Below, in pieces: positions 33,460-42,928 of a stretch of DNA of 64,000 bases. Origin of the DNA: Sulfurimonas sp. (GTDB lineage: Bacteria; Campylobacterota; Campylobacteria; Campylobacterales; Sulfurimonadaceae); the NCBI RefSeq assembly GCF_023229025.1, contig NZ_JALOAA010000007.1, positions 1 to 64,000 of the forward strand, written 5' to 3'. The position numbers were made by a program, and so were the translations under genes. The notes under the pieces were generated by a model. It was not told the DNA's origin. It did not search any database and saw nothing but the letters and a program-made list of their open reading frames with translations. Positions within the stretch are counted from its first letter, which is position 1; every line of letters starts with the position of its first letter.

Positions 33460-35556
33460 ATGGTTGAAAATATTTTAAAGAGAGATGGCACGTATAAAGA
33501 GTTTTTGTCTTTTAAAATCGAAGACGCTATTAAAAAAGCTTTTAAATCTCAAAATGTAACTTATGATAGTGCAGTATTCTTCAATGTTCTTGATAAGCTA
33601 AAAAGCAAAAGAGTTGTTGCGGTAGAAGATATTCAGGATTTGATAGAAAAAGAGCTATATACCCTTAGATACTTTGATGTAATGCGCTCATTTATGGTCT
33701 ATCGCCATACGCATAAAATGCAAAGAGAGCATGTGCTTGATGAAGATACTACCTATATAAACTCTACTCAAACTGTCGAAGAGTATATCTTAGGAACTGA
33801 CTGGCGCATTAAAGCCAACTCAAATACAGGCTACTCCAATGCAGGACTTGTAAACAACACAGCAGGCAAGGTAATAGCAAATTACTGGTTGGATAAAATC
33901 TACTCAAAAGAGGAAGGTTATGCACACCGTAACGGTGATTATCATATCCATGACCTAGACTGCTTGACCGGCTACTGCGCGGGATGGTCTCTTCGTGTCT
34001 TATTAGATGAAGGTTTTAACGGGGTTAGAGGTAGAGTTGAGAGTAGCGCGCCTAGACATTTTCGTGAAGCTTTGGGGCAGATGGCAAACTTCTTAGGCAT
34101 CCTCCAATCTGAGTGGGCAGGCGCTCAAGCGTTTAGTTCATTTGACACATATTTAGCACCATATGTATTTAAAGATAAGCTACCGTACAATGAGATTAAA
34201 AAAGCAATCAGAAGTTTTGTTTACAACCTTAATGTACCGGCACGCTGGGGGCAATCTCCGTTTACGAACATTACTATTGATTGGACTGTACCAGATGATT
34301 TAAAAGATCAAACTCCAACATCAATGCAGCTTCATCTTTTTAAAAATGTTTTAGATAGCGAACTTGAAGAAGAGGCAAAACAAAGAGGAGCAAACTCTCT
34401 TAAAGATATGACATATAAGCATTTCCAACCGGAGATGAACCAGATAAACAAAGCGTATTATGAGATTATGACAGAAGGTGATTTAACAGGTCAGCCATTT
34501 ACGTTTCCAATCCCGACTGTAAATATTACAGAAGATTTTGACTGGTACGGTGAAAATACCGACATTTTATTTGAAAATACTGCAAAAGTAGGCTCTTCAT
34601 ATTTTCAAAACTTTATCGGTTCACAGTTCAAAAGAGACGAAAATGGAAACTTGGTAGAAAATCCTGAGGCATATAAACCTGGACATGTACGTTCTATGTG
34701 TTGTCGCTTGCAGCTGGATCTGCGTGAACTTCTAAAACGTGGCGGTGGACTCTTCGGTTCTGCAGAGATGACAGGCTCTATTGGTGTTGTAACAATTAAT
34801 ATGGCTCGCTTAGGCTTTCTTCACAAAGGCGATAAAACGGCTCTTTACAAGCGTCTTGATGAACTTATGGAGCATGCAAAATCAACACTCGAGAAAAAAC
34901 GCGTCTTTATACAAGAGATGTATGATAGAGGACTCTTCCCATACACGAAGAGATACCTTCCAGGATTTAAAAACCACTTCTCAACTATCGGTGTTAACGG
35001 TATCAATGAGATGATTAGAAATTTCACAAGTGATGGTTATGATGTTAGTGATGAGAGAGGTATAGAGTTTGCTATTGAGATTCTAAACTACATGAGAGAT
35101 AGAATGGTAGAGTTTCAAGAAGCAACAGGAAATCTTTACAATCTAGAAGCTACACCTGCAGAAGGTACTACTTATAGATTTGCAAAAGAGGATAAGAAGC
35201 GTTATGGGGATTCAATCCTTCAGGCTGGAATGGGTGAAAATATCTACTATACAAACTCATCTCAAATTCCTGTTGATTTAACAAATGACCCGTTTGAAGC
35301 ATTGACACTTCAAGATGACCTTCAGTGCAAATATACCGGTGGAACTGTTCTTCACCTCTATATGCAAGAGAAGATAAGCTCTACAGAAGCTTGTAGAAAA
35401 CTTGTTAAAAACGTAATAACAAACTTTAGACTTCCATATATAACGGTAACACCGCTATTTTCAGTTTGTCCAAAACATGGATATATAGCGGGCGAACATG
35501 AGTTTTGTCCAAAATGTGACGAAGAGCTTTTGGGCGAAGTCACAATCGCATCTTAG
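33460..35556 (+). CDS. nrdD: Anaerobic ribonucleoside-triphosphate reductase, large part lacking the glycyl-radical end
   Basis: 698 residues. Residues 1-90 form an ATP-cone regulatory domain (ILKRDGTYKEFLSFKIEDAI). The ten-stranded barrel follows, with the active-site cysteines in RSMCCRLQLDLRELLKRGGG and the histidine-rich NGDYHIHDLDCL. The protein stops just after the zinc ribbon (CPKHGYIAGEHEFCPKC, then 11 more residues). In standard NrdD the same chain continues into a RVxGYxRPVxxWNxGK segment holding the radical glycine; here that segment is encoded by the next small gene. It reduces NTPs to dNTPs without oxygen. Confidence 0.95.
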   Translation: MVENILKRDGTYKEFLSFKIEDAIKKAFKSQNVTYDSAVFFNVLDKLKSKRVVAVEDIQDLIEKELYTLRYFDVMRSFMVYRHTHKMQREHVLDEDTTYINSTQTVEEYILGTDWRIKANSNTGYSNAGLVNNTAGKVIANYWLDKIYSKEEGYAHRNGDYHIHDLDCLTGYCAGWSLRVLLDEGFNGVRGRVESSAPRHFREALGQMANFLGILQSEWAGAQAFSSFDTYLAPYVFKDKLPYNEIKKAIRSFVYNLNVPARWGQSPFTNITIDWTVPDDLKDQTPTSMQLHLFKNVLDSELEEEAKQRGANSLKDMTYKHFQPEMNQINKAYYEIMTEGDLTGQPFTFPIPTVNITEDFDWYGENTDILFENTAKVGSSYFQNFIGSQFKRDENGNLVENPEAYKPGHVRSMCCRLQLDLRELLKRGGGLFGSAEMTGSIGVVTINMARLGFLHKGDKTALYKRLDELMEHAKSTLEKKRVFIQEMYDRGLFPYTKRYLPGFKNHFSTIGVNGINEMIRNFTSDGYDVSDERGIEFAIEILNYMRDRMVEFQEATGNLYNLEATPAEGTTYRFAKEDKKRYGDSILQAGMGENIYYTNSSQIPVDLTNDPFEALTLQDDLQCKYTGGTVLHLYMQEKISSTEACRKLVKNVITNFRLPYITVTPLFSVCPKHGYIAGEHEFCPKCDEELLGEVTIAS

Positions 35557-35557
35557 T

Positions 35558-35566
35558 AAAGGAGGT
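35558..35566 (+). promoter_or_regulatory. Full Shine-Dalgarno for the small nrd gene
   Basis: AAAGGAGGT, 7 bases before ATG 35574 and just after the nrdD stop. Its strength argues that the 50-codon gene is deliberately translated and is not debris of a frameshift. Confidence 0.85.
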
Positions 35567-35573
35567 AAAAACA

Positions 35574-35726
35574 ATGAGCAAAAATGAAGCTTTAACTATG
35601 TTAAAAGATAGAAGACAAAAGTGTATCGTTTACACAAGAGTTATGGGTTATCACAGACCTGTTGAGAGTTTTAATGTAGGGAAAACTGGTGAGCACAAAC
35701 AGAGAAAACAATTCACTGAGTGCTAA
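35574..35726 (+). CDS. Separate NrdD glycyl-radical domain (50 residues)
   Basis: Small ORF ending at TAA 35724-35726. The peptide carries YTRVMGYHRPVESFNVGK (20-37) and then GEHKQRKQF. This is the normal C-terminal end of anaerobic ribonucleotide reductase, with the radical glycine expected at Gly25 in RVMGY. An N-terminal stretch of 16 residues (MSKNEALTMLKDRRQK) is extra to the usual NrdD sequence and could dock it to the large part. It is in a different frame from nrdD, begins 17 bases after its stop and overlaps nrdG by 38 bases. NrdG would install the radical on this peptide while it is bound to NrdD (inference). Confidence 0.85.
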   Translation: MSKNEALTMLKDRRQKCIVYTRVMGYHRPVESFNVGKTGEHKQRKQFTEC

Positions 35727-36390
35727 TGTAATATATGATTTAACATCATTCACCCACTTGGATTATCCCAACCACCTATCTTGTATAGTGTGGTTTAGTG
35801 GGTGCAATATGCGCTGCAACTACTGCTACAACAAAGATATAGTTTTTGCCAAAAATGGCAAGTACAGTTACGACGATATCCTCGATTTTTTAAAAACTAG
35901 AGTAAACCTACTTGAAGCAGTTGTTTTATCCGGCGGCGAAGCCACCTCTTATGATTTAGTTCTGTTTTGCCGCAAGATAAAAGAGCTTGGATTTAAGATT
36001 AAACTAGATACTAACGGTACAAACTTTCTGCATGTAAAAGAGCTACTTGAGTTAAACCTTCTAGACTATATCGCACTTGATTATAAAGCTCCTAAGGCAA
36101 AATTTACTCAAATTACACACTCAAACAAATTTGATGAGTTCTCAAAAACTCTAGATTTTTTAATCGGCGGCACAATTGAGTTTGAAGTCAGAACTACACT
36201 TCACTCTGATCTACTTAGCGTTGATGATATAAATGAGATTATTGTTGATTTAAAGAGCCGCGGTTATAAAAACAGATACTACATACAGGAGTTTTTAGAT
36301 ACCGGAGTCAATATTGGTGATATAAAAGCTCCAAGCAAAAAGCTAGATAGATCTCTTCTTTGCAGCGATTTGGAAATTACCTTTAGATAA
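35689..36390 (+). CDS. nrdG: Anaerobic ribonucleotide reductase activating radical SAM enzyme
   Basis: 233 residues from GTG 35689 (AGGG 8 bases upstream), lying inside the end of the small radical-domain gene. Cluster motif CNMRCNYC (Cys39, Cys43, Cys46), preceded by IVWFSGC, and VVLSGGEATSY. It resembles the NrdG2/PflA-like activases with a longer C-terminus. It abstracts hydrogen from the glycine of its partner using SAM. Last gene of the nrd operon; converges with the M1-ChaN gene, 8 bases apart. Confidence 0.9.
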   Translation: MSTNRENNSLSANVIYDLTSFTHLDYPNHLSCIVWFSGCNMRCNYCYNKDIVFAKNGKYSYDDILDFLKTRVNLLEAVVLSGGEATSYDLVLFCRKIKELGFKIKLDTNGTNFLHVKELLELNLLDYIALDYKAPKAKFTQITHSNKFDEFSKTLDFLIGGTIEFEVRTTLHSDLLSVDDINEIIVDLKSRGYKNRYYIQEFLDTGVNIGDIKAPSKKLDRSLLCSDLEITFR

Positions 36391-36398
36391 TCCCAAAC

Positions 36399-39233
36399 CT
36401 ACTCCAAGAAACTTACAGTCACGTCGATTTTTTCAGAGCCCCTTAAGAGTGTCAAAATCAGACTCTCCTCTATAAAGGCAAGCTCTGTTTTAATGTCATA
36501 TATACTTTTTACTTTAGTGCCGTTTATTGCTACGACACTATCTTTAGCTTCAATCTCTGCTTTTTGTGCCGGTGAATCCTCAACAAGCTTGTTGACACTC
36601 AAGTTACTATCATCCTCAAAATAGATACCTAATTTTTTTGCTTTTTTGGTTGTTACGGCTGATGGATAGAGGAGATAATCAGCTATACCGGGTTCAGGGT
36701 CCGTAAGATTAAGGACTATCACTCCATCCTCAACTCCTCTTCTTTTGGCTCTGTTTGGAATTCCATGTCCATGCATTATATGTCCGTTACCGGCTAAAAC
36801 GGCCATAGAGTGCTCGGGGTTTTTCTGCAAGAAACTTGCCATATTCTCTGCCATCGACTCATCCCAAAGTAGCTGTGCATGATAAAATTCATCGAAATCT
36901 TTAAAGCTTTTTGATTGATGCATACCGAATATGCCTCTTAGTTGATCTCTATATTTTTGATTATCAAAATCTATTGAGCTTGGAATCAGAGCAAGTTCAT
37001 CACTTGAGAGCGCTTCAAAACCGCCGTTTACAACTTTTTTTGTTATATCTCTGTCAATATTTAGCGCTACAATCGGTAAGTGTTTCTCTTTTGCAAAAAG
37101 GATAATCGGACGATAGAGTTCATAATCATACTTCCATCTCTTAAAATACTCTGTCTTTAGTAGCATCTCTTTTTCACTTATTTTTCCTGCTATGTAGTCA
37201 TCTAAATATTTTTGGAACTGCTTTTGAAACATCTCCATACCTATTGAGAGACGAGGATTATGCTTATACATGGCTTTAATTATTTTAAGTTGATTTAGAT
37301 GACTTGAAAACTCAGTATGCTTCTCCCCAATATATACGACTCTATTTTTTGCTATATTATCAATTACTTCATTTAAGTTCTGCGTCTTTGCTTTTATTGC
37401 GTATGAATCGCTGTTTATATTATAAACAACACCTCTTTGGGATACTTTGGCTCTCTTATCTATAATCTTCTCATCTTCAAAAACTACTTCGGAATATTTT
37501 CCAAGGTGCTTTAGTTTGTAAAAAAAAGATTTTGATATCTTATACATATCAAAAACAGCAACAACATGATGCTCATTTATAGGATTTTTAAACATCTCAA
37601 TCTTAGCATCGCCTTGCATTTTAAATGAGATAGAGATTTGATTTAAAAGCTCATTTTTAGCACCCAAAATAAATACATTGCTATTTTTAAGCTCTTCAAA
37701 TTTTACCTCATCGGCATATTTAAAGTTTTTAAATATCTTTTTAAACTTTGAAAACTTCTCCTCATCAGCTCTATCTATAACAACAAGAACGTTTGAGCCG
37801 ATTATTTTTGAGATTACAGGTGGAGCCTCAAGCGGGTGCAATCTTCTAAAGAGTTCATAATCCTCATCTATTACCATTTTAACAGGCTCCACGTCAAGCT
37901 CAAAACGTTGCCTCTTCTTACTTAAATCAATTTTTGTAGTAAGACACTCTCTATCTGAGCATATAGAAACAGGAATAAAATCTGCCTTGTTGTTGCTTGT
38001 AATATCAAACTCTAGTATATATCTATTTTCCACAAACATCAGACTTGTGTTGTTAATAACAAAATCAAGTGCCCCCTTCTCATATATCCAATTTTTAAAA
38101 AAAACATCCAGCTTCTGATTTGATGCCTTCTCATATATCTCTCTTAAATTTTCATATGTCGCCTCTTTAAAAGCATAATTTTCAAGCAGCATCTTTGTTC
38201 CATCAAGAAATGCTCTCTCGCCGATTTTTTGCTCTAACATATAGAAAAAGAAAGCTGACTTTTCATAGCCGATTGCATTTTTGCTGTTTTTAGTTTTACT
38301 CTCAAAATCAATCGGCGCTATCTCATTGCTTAGGCCTACATGTGAGTTATATTTAATTAACATATCTTTTCTATATTCAACTGCTCTATTCTCTTTTTTT
38401 GCATATAGGTAATCGGCATAGAATGTAGTCATACCCTCAACCCAGTTCCCTTTACGTGGTGCTTGAACATAGTTTCCAAACCATTGATGAGCTATCTCAT
38501 GACCCAGTGAGTTATTTAAAACATAATCTTTATCAATAATCTGCTTGCCAATTAGAGTATATGTCGGCATAGAGTAACCGGCTGGAAACTGTGTCTCGAC
38601 AATTGAGAAGTTATTAAAAGGCACAAAGCCAAACATATCTTTGTAAATGGCAAAGTACTCCTGCGCATTTTTAAAATATATATCAGAGAGATTTGAATCT
38701 TGAGAGTACAAATATGTGGATAAGGTCATTTTATCTTTTGTAAGTATTTGACTCTTATGATAATTTTTTGATGCTATAAGATTTATCTTATCTAGCTGAT
38801 GATCAAAGATAAAACGGGTAGTGCCGTTTTTTGACTCTATTTTGGTAGCTTCTGTAATAGCTAAAATTTCGGAATTTGAGATAACTGTTTCATATTTACA
38901 CATAAGCGCTACTCTTGGATACCAATTATCGAGTAAAATAGCGTCTGAATTAATTAAGTTAAACTTATGCGTAAACGAGATTTCAACTGCTCTGTTTTTA
39001 CTCTCTTTTACAAGAGTCGGTATATTTTTCTCAACACTAAGCTGTGCGCCCTTAATCTCTGAAATATTTGCCTTTGTATCAAGCAGTTCTACTCTCGGCT
39101 GGTCGGTAGAGATAACAGCTTTTCCCCCAACTGTACCTCTCTCCATATCAATGTCGATATCAAGAGTGTATTGACACTCATGTCCATAAATAACCGATGC
39201 TAGTAGTGACGATAATAGAAGTAGTTTTTTCAT
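36399..39233 (-). CDS. M1 metallopeptidase - ChaN - PDZ fusion, exported
   Basis: 944 residues. Signal peptide 1-17. Residues about 20-460 are an M1 aminopeptidase-like module with HEIAH (245-249), zinc ligand Glu266 in NWVEGMTT and the catalytic tyrosine in GYEKSAFFFY; the GAMEN exopeptidase motif is replaced by FPAGYSMPTY. Residues about 600-850 are a ChaN/DUF399 haem-binding-type domain with YIGEKHTEFSSH and AGNGHIMHGHGIPNR. The last 85 residues are a PDZ domain (VEDSPAQKAEIEAKDSVVAI). All catalytic residues are present. Function as one protein is unknown; a periplasmic or surface role in peptide or haem/iron handling is inference. Confidence 0.85.
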   Translation of the reverse strand: MKKLLLLSSLLASVIYGHECQYTLDIDIDMERGTVGGKAVISTDQPRVELLDTKANISEIKGAQLSVEKNIPTLVKESKNRAVEISFTHKFNLINSDAILLDNWYPRVALMCKYETVISNSEILAITEATKIESKNGTTRFIFDHQLDKINLIASKNYHKSQILTKDKMTLSTYLYSQDSNLSDIYFKNAQEYFAIYKDMFGFVPFNNFSIVETQFPAGYSMPTYTLIGKQIIDKDYVLNNSLGHEIAHQWFGNYVQAPRKGNWVEGMTTFYADYLYAKKENRAVEYRKDMLIKYNSHVGLSNEIAPIDFESKTKNSKNAIGYEKSAFFFYMLEQKIGERAFLDGTKMLLENYAFKEATYENLREIYEKASNQKLDVFFKNWIYEKGALDFVINNTSLMFVENRYILEFDITSNNKADFIPVSICSDRECLTTKIDLSKKRQRFELDVEPVKMVIDEDYELFRRLHPLEAPPVISKIIGSNVLVVIDRADEEKFSKFKKIFKNFKYADEVKFEELKNSNVFILGAKNELLNQISISFKMQGDAKIEMFKNPINEHHVVAVFDMYKISKSFFYKLKHLGKYSEVVFEDEKIIDKRAKVSQRGVVYNINSDSYAIKAKTQNLNEVIDNIAKNRVVYIGEKHTEFSSHLNQLKIIKAMYKHNPRLSIGMEMFQKQFQKYLDDYIAGKISEKEMLLKTEYFKRWKYDYELYRPIILFAKEKHLPIVALNIDRDITKKVVNGGFEALSSDELALIPSSIDFDNQKYRDQLRGIFGMHQSKSFKDFDEFYHAQLLWDESMAENMASFLQKNPEHSMAVLAGNGHIMHGHGIPNRAKRRGVEDGVIVLNLTDPEPGIADYLLYPSAVTTKKAKKLGIYFEDDSNLSVNKLVEDSPAQKAEIEAKDSVVAINGTKVKSIYDIKTELAFIEESLILTLLRGSEKIDVTVSFLE

Positions 39234-39353
39234 AATTTTCTTGCCCTTTTATATAAGAATTCATATTCTAGCTAGAAAAAGAATATGAATTACAACAACT
39301 TAAAATGATGAATATCAAGAGAATTTATTTTAGTTATTAGATAGAATACAGGT

Positions 39354-41057
39354 ATGGAAAAAAAACTAAACAAAAGAGAGCGCTATAAAGCTCAATTAAA
39401 ACCCATCGACTACTATAAAGATTTTGAAGATATTGATTTTGAGAGCCTAAATGAAGTAGATAGGTTTTATCTTCAAGATTTTGGAATATTCAATACCAAC
39501 TTTTTAGAAGATGAGTTTACTATTCGCATTCGTATCCCAGGCGGAAGAATAAGTGCACAAATTTTTCAAAAAATAGCTGATATAGTAGATGAGTATGATT
39601 TAACCATTATCTTAACGGCTAGATCAGGCATACAGCTTCACGATGTAGAAGCAGATGATGTTTTAGCCATCCACAAACGAATAAATGCACTTGGCGTATC
39701 TACATGGCAGAGTTTTGGAGATAATGTTAGAAACATTATCGCAGACCCTTATGATGGATGTGGAATCTTTTGTGAGATAGAAGTTTATGATATTGTTATG
39801 CAGATGCATGACTACATTATAGAAAATCCTCGCTATGTAGGAATGCTTCCTCGCCGTATCTCAATAGGAATATCAGGAAATCGCTCAAACGTTACCTCAT
39901 TTTTTGCAAACGACATCTATTTTGCGTTGGCAAAAAAAGATGATTTATTTGGATTTAATGTCTACATGGGCGGTAAAAATACGGAAGTTGCTCGTAGTGC
40001 CGACATCTTTTTAAAAGAGGAGGAGATCTTTGAGTTCTTCAAAGCTTTTCTAGAAGCTTTTTACCTTCATGGTTCACGTTTTTCACGCTCTAAAACTCGC
40101 ATATTTCATATGATAGAAGATATCGGGATGGATGGATTAAAAGCGCATATTCAAAAAGAGTATAAAAAAGAGTTTCAGTCTCAGGGCGAACTCATACTAG
40201 AGAAAAAAGAGTTTTCAGATTTCCATAAACTAAAAGATGGCAGTTATGGTTTTTGCTATCAGACTAACTTCTCAAGATTAACAACCGATGAGATTAAAGA
40301 TATTGCCTCTTTTGCAACACAAAACAGCCTTGAGATAAGACTTGGAATAGATCAAAATATCTATCTAACAGGTCTTAAAGAGCCATCCTCCCCTCTAAAG
40401 TCTCAAGCGGTAAGTCAAACAGTAGTTGCATGTGCGGGTAATCTCTGCCCATACGCTGTTTGGAGCATTAAAGATGAGACCTCATATCTTCCGCTTGATA
40501 AGATAAATGAGCACCAGATACAAGTTGGATTTTCGGGCTGTGCAAAGGGTTGTGGCAGACATAGACATACCGATATAGGTCTAATCGGTCTAAAGACAAA
40601 CAACTTTGGAGATACCGAAGGGGGAGCTAGAATATTTTTGGGTGCTCTTCACTCAAATGGCGCATCTGTAGGGCGTCAACTCTTCTCTATGGTACCGTTT
40701 GTTCATCTAAATGAGACGGTATCTTTAGTTATAAAGCTCTTTGAGCTTAGCGGGTATAGAGATTTTGAAGAGTATGCTAGCAATGTTTTAATAAACTATA
40801 GCGAAGAGTTCTTATCTTTATGGGTTTTGGCAAACCTTGAAACAAATAAAACCATAGCAGTTGCTAAACTAGATAAAGCACAAAACTTTGAGTATGAAAA
40901 AGAGCTACTTAAAAAAGAGTTTTCAGAGCTTGATTTTTGGGAGCATGTGAATGAGGATTTTCATGATGCAGTTAGCTACCTCAGTAAAAAACTATGGACA
41001 ATAGAGGGAGAAGACCCACACTATAAACCAAAAATAGAGAGAACTAACTTTCGTTAA
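39354..41057 (+). CDS. Nitrite/sulfite reductase family sirohaem protein
   Basis: 567 residues with two ferredoxin-like half-domains (starting about 50 and 310) and the sirohaem/4Fe-4S half-domains. The second cluster pair is GCAKGCGRHRH (Cys396, Cys400, the expected C-x3-C); the first reads CAGNLC (Cys360, Cys365), a C-x4-C where the family normally has C-x5-C. Sirohaem-contacting basic residues follow (GRHRHTDIG). It probably reduces sulfite or nitrite with ferredoxin; I cannot say which. Its stop overlaps that of a convergent response regulator by 14 bases. Confidence 0.85.
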   Translation: MEKKLNKRERYKAQLKPIDYYKDFEDIDFESLNEVDRFYLQDFGIFNTNFLEDEFTIRIRIPGGRISAQIFQKIADIVDEYDLTIILTARSGIQLHDVEADDVLAIHKRINALGVSTWQSFGDNVRNIIADPYDGCGIFCEIEVYDIVMQMHDYIIENPRYVGMLPRRISIGISGNRSNVTSFFANDIYFALAKKDDLFGFNVYMGGKNTEVARSADIFLKEEEIFEFFKAFLEAFYLHGSRFSRSKTRIFHMIEDIGMDGLKAHIQKEYKKEFQSQGELILEKKEFSDFHKLKDGSYGFCYQTNFSRLTTDEIKDIASFATQNSLEIRLGIDQNIYLTGLKEPSSPLKSQAVSQTVVACAGNLCPYAVWSIKDETSYLPLDKINEHQIQVGFSGCAKGCGRHRHTDIGLIGLKTNNFGDTEGGARIFLGALHSNGASVGRQLFSMVPFVHLNETVSLVIKLFELSGYRDFEEYASNVLINYSEEFLSLWVLANLETNKTIAVAKLDKAQNFEYEKELLKKEFSELDFWEHVNEDFHDAVSYLSKKLWTIEGEDPHYKPKIERTNFR

Positions 41058-41721
41058 AAGAGAGTTGATAACCAACTCCTTTTATATTTTTTACCAATTT
41101 TTTTGATGTTTTGGCTCTAAATCTTCTAATAAAAGTTCGCACTCTCTCATCACTAACCTCTTCACCCCACAAGCTCTCTTTTATTTGCATATCGCCAACA
41201 ACTCTATTTTTCTCTTCAAGCAAAAGAGATAAAAACCTAATCTCGCTCTTTGAGAGAGAGACATACCTCTCATTTTTATATAAAGAGCAGGTTCCTTTAT
41301 TAAAAACAAACCCATCACTTAGCTTTATCGACTTTTTGCTTAGTCTAGGAATTATACTTTTGATATACTCTAAAAGTTCATCTGTATCAAAGGGTTTTAA
41401 AAAATATTTTGTTATACCGATATCAATGGCACTAAAGAGCTTCTCTTTTTCACTGAATGCGCTTAGTATTATTATGGGAGTTTTTGGGCTAATCTGCTTT
41501 ATCTCCTTAGCCATGTCAAGCCCTGAGAGGCGCGGCATCATTATATCTGTTATTACAATATCGGGTTTAATTTTTTTAAAAACCTCCAAGCCCTCAACTC
41601 CGTCAATTGCAACACTAAAGCTGTAAAAATTATCGCCTATAGCATCTTTTAGGAGTCTTGCAAGATTCTCTTCATCCTCTACAAGTAAGATTTTAATATC
41701 TTTTAATGCTCTTTTTTTCAT
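41044..41721 (-). CDS. OmpR-type response regulator
   Basis: 225 residues: receiver domain with acidic pocket VEDEE and phosphorylated Asp59 (IVITDIMMP), lysine in YFLKPFD, then a winged-helix DNA-binding domain from about 130 (LSKSEIRFLSLLL, VRTFIRRFR, KGVGYQL). Directly downstream of its probable kinase, one base apart. Target genes unknown. Confidence 0.92.
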   Translation of the reverse strand: MKKRALKDIKILLVEDEENLARLLKDAIGDNFYSFSVAIDGVEGLEVFKKIKPDIVITDIMMPRLSGLDMAKEIKQISPKTPIIILSAFSEKEKLFSAIDIGITKYFLKPFDTDELLEYIKSIIPRLSKKSIKLSDGFVFNKGTCSLYKNERYVSLSKSEIRFLSLLLEEKNRVVGDMQIKESLWGEEVSDERVRTFIRRFRAKTSKKLVKNIKGVGYQLSFNES

Positions 41722-41722
41722 G

Positions 41723-42922
41723 TTAATCCAATGGAATTTTTATACTAAAAGTCGTAGAGTTTTTTTTACTCTTTACATCAAGCGTACCGCCTAATCCCTG
41801 TTCACAAATCATCCTAGACATAAAGAGCCCCAAACCCGTTCCACGACTTTTGTGTTTTGTAGTAAAGTAAGGTTCAAAAATCTTCTCTAAATTCTCTTTT
41901 GCTATCCCTCCTGCATTATCCTGCAGTTCAATAAGAGCAAAACCGTTCTTCTCTTTAGCGCTTATTGTTATCTCTCTAAGGAGAATACTATTGTGTTTAA
42001 ATGCATCTTTAGAGTTATTAATCAGATTTATTATTACTTGTGTTAGCTCATTGGTAATCCCAAGAACCTCTATATCTTCAAGATCTCTTTTTACTACTAT
42101 CATCTCATCATCTATCATACTCTCTAAAAGCCCTATAGACTCCATTATACTATCTTTGATATTAAAGTAGTGTTTCTCTTTATCGGGAGAAAAAAAGTTT
42201 GTAAAATCATCTATTGTCTCAGACATATTTTTTATAATATGTTTACTCTCTGCATAAAACTTTGAAGCATCATCTTCATTACTGTTTTGAAGTGCTTTTT
42301 TGATGTTAAATACCGCCAAAGAGAGCTCAGTAAGCGGTTGCCTCCACTGATGTGCAATATTAGCGAGCATTTGACCGAGGCTTGCATGTCGTGACTGCCA
42401 AAACATAACACGCTGCTTCTCTTCATTTTTTGCTATCTCTTTTTGCACACGCTCCTCTAGAGTCTGATTTAACTCTTTTAACTCTCTTGTCTGCTCCTCT
42501 ACCCTCTTCTCTAGGTTTCTATTTAACTCCTCATACTCAGCCTCTTTTTTTAAGAGCTCTTCTCTTAAGAGCATCTCTTTAGTTACATCGTATCTAATTG
42601 CAATATACTCTACTATATTTTGGCTCTCATCAAGAATCGGGATAATTGTCGTGTTAACGTAAAATGCAGTGCCGTCTTTTGCTAAGTTTTTAACGGTGTC
42701 TTTATATATCCTTTTATCTTTAATGATCCTCCAAAGAAGAGCGAACTTCTCCTTTGGTACATCGGGATGTCTTACTATATTGTGATTTTTACCTATTAGC
42801 TCATCTCTTGTATATCCACTGATTGAACAAAACTCATCGTTGACAAAGGTTATTACTCCGTTAACATCCGTTTTTGAGATAATATTGCTTTTTTCAATCG
42901 CTTCTTTATACTGTTTTAGCAT
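41723..42922 (-). CDS. PAS-domain sensor histidine kinase
   Basis: 399 residues, no membrane segment. An Aer-like PAS domain (about 10-115; ITFVNDEFCSISGYTRDEL, then KDGTAFYVN) is followed by a long coiled coil (120-170). The phosphoacceptor is His191 in IAHQWRQPLTE, and the ATPase domain has NLINNSKDA, LIELQDNAGGI and GTGLGLFM. A cytoplasmic redox or energy sensor is likely from the PAS type. Pairs with the response regulator; 6 bases after polA. Confidence 0.92.
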   Translation of the reverse strand: MLKQYKEAIEKSNIISKTDVNGVITFVNDEFCSISGYTRDELIGKNHNIVRHPDVPKEKFALLWRIIKDKRIYKDTVKNLAKDGTAFYVNTTIIPILDESQNIVEYIAIRYDVTKEMLLREELLKKEAEYEELNRNLEKRVEEQTRELKELNQTLEERVQKEIAKNEEKQRVMFWQSRHASLGQMLANIAHQWRQPLTELSLAVFNIKKALQNSNEDDASKFYAESKHIIKNMSETIDDFTNFFSPDKEKHYFNIKDSIMESIGLLESMIDDEMIVVKRDLEDIEVLGITNELTQVIINLINNSKDAFKHNSILLREITISAKEKNGFALIELQDNAGGIAKENLEKIFEPYFTTKHKSRGTGLGLFMSRMICEQGLGGTLDVKSKKNSTTFSIKIPLD

Positions 42923-42928
42923 ATAGCA

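Noticed and set aside
35553..35574. Frameshift as the explanation for the separate NrdD radical segment
   Set aside because: There is a full ribosome site, an in-frame ATG and an extra N-terminal helix absent from fused NrdD, so two separate genes are a better fit.
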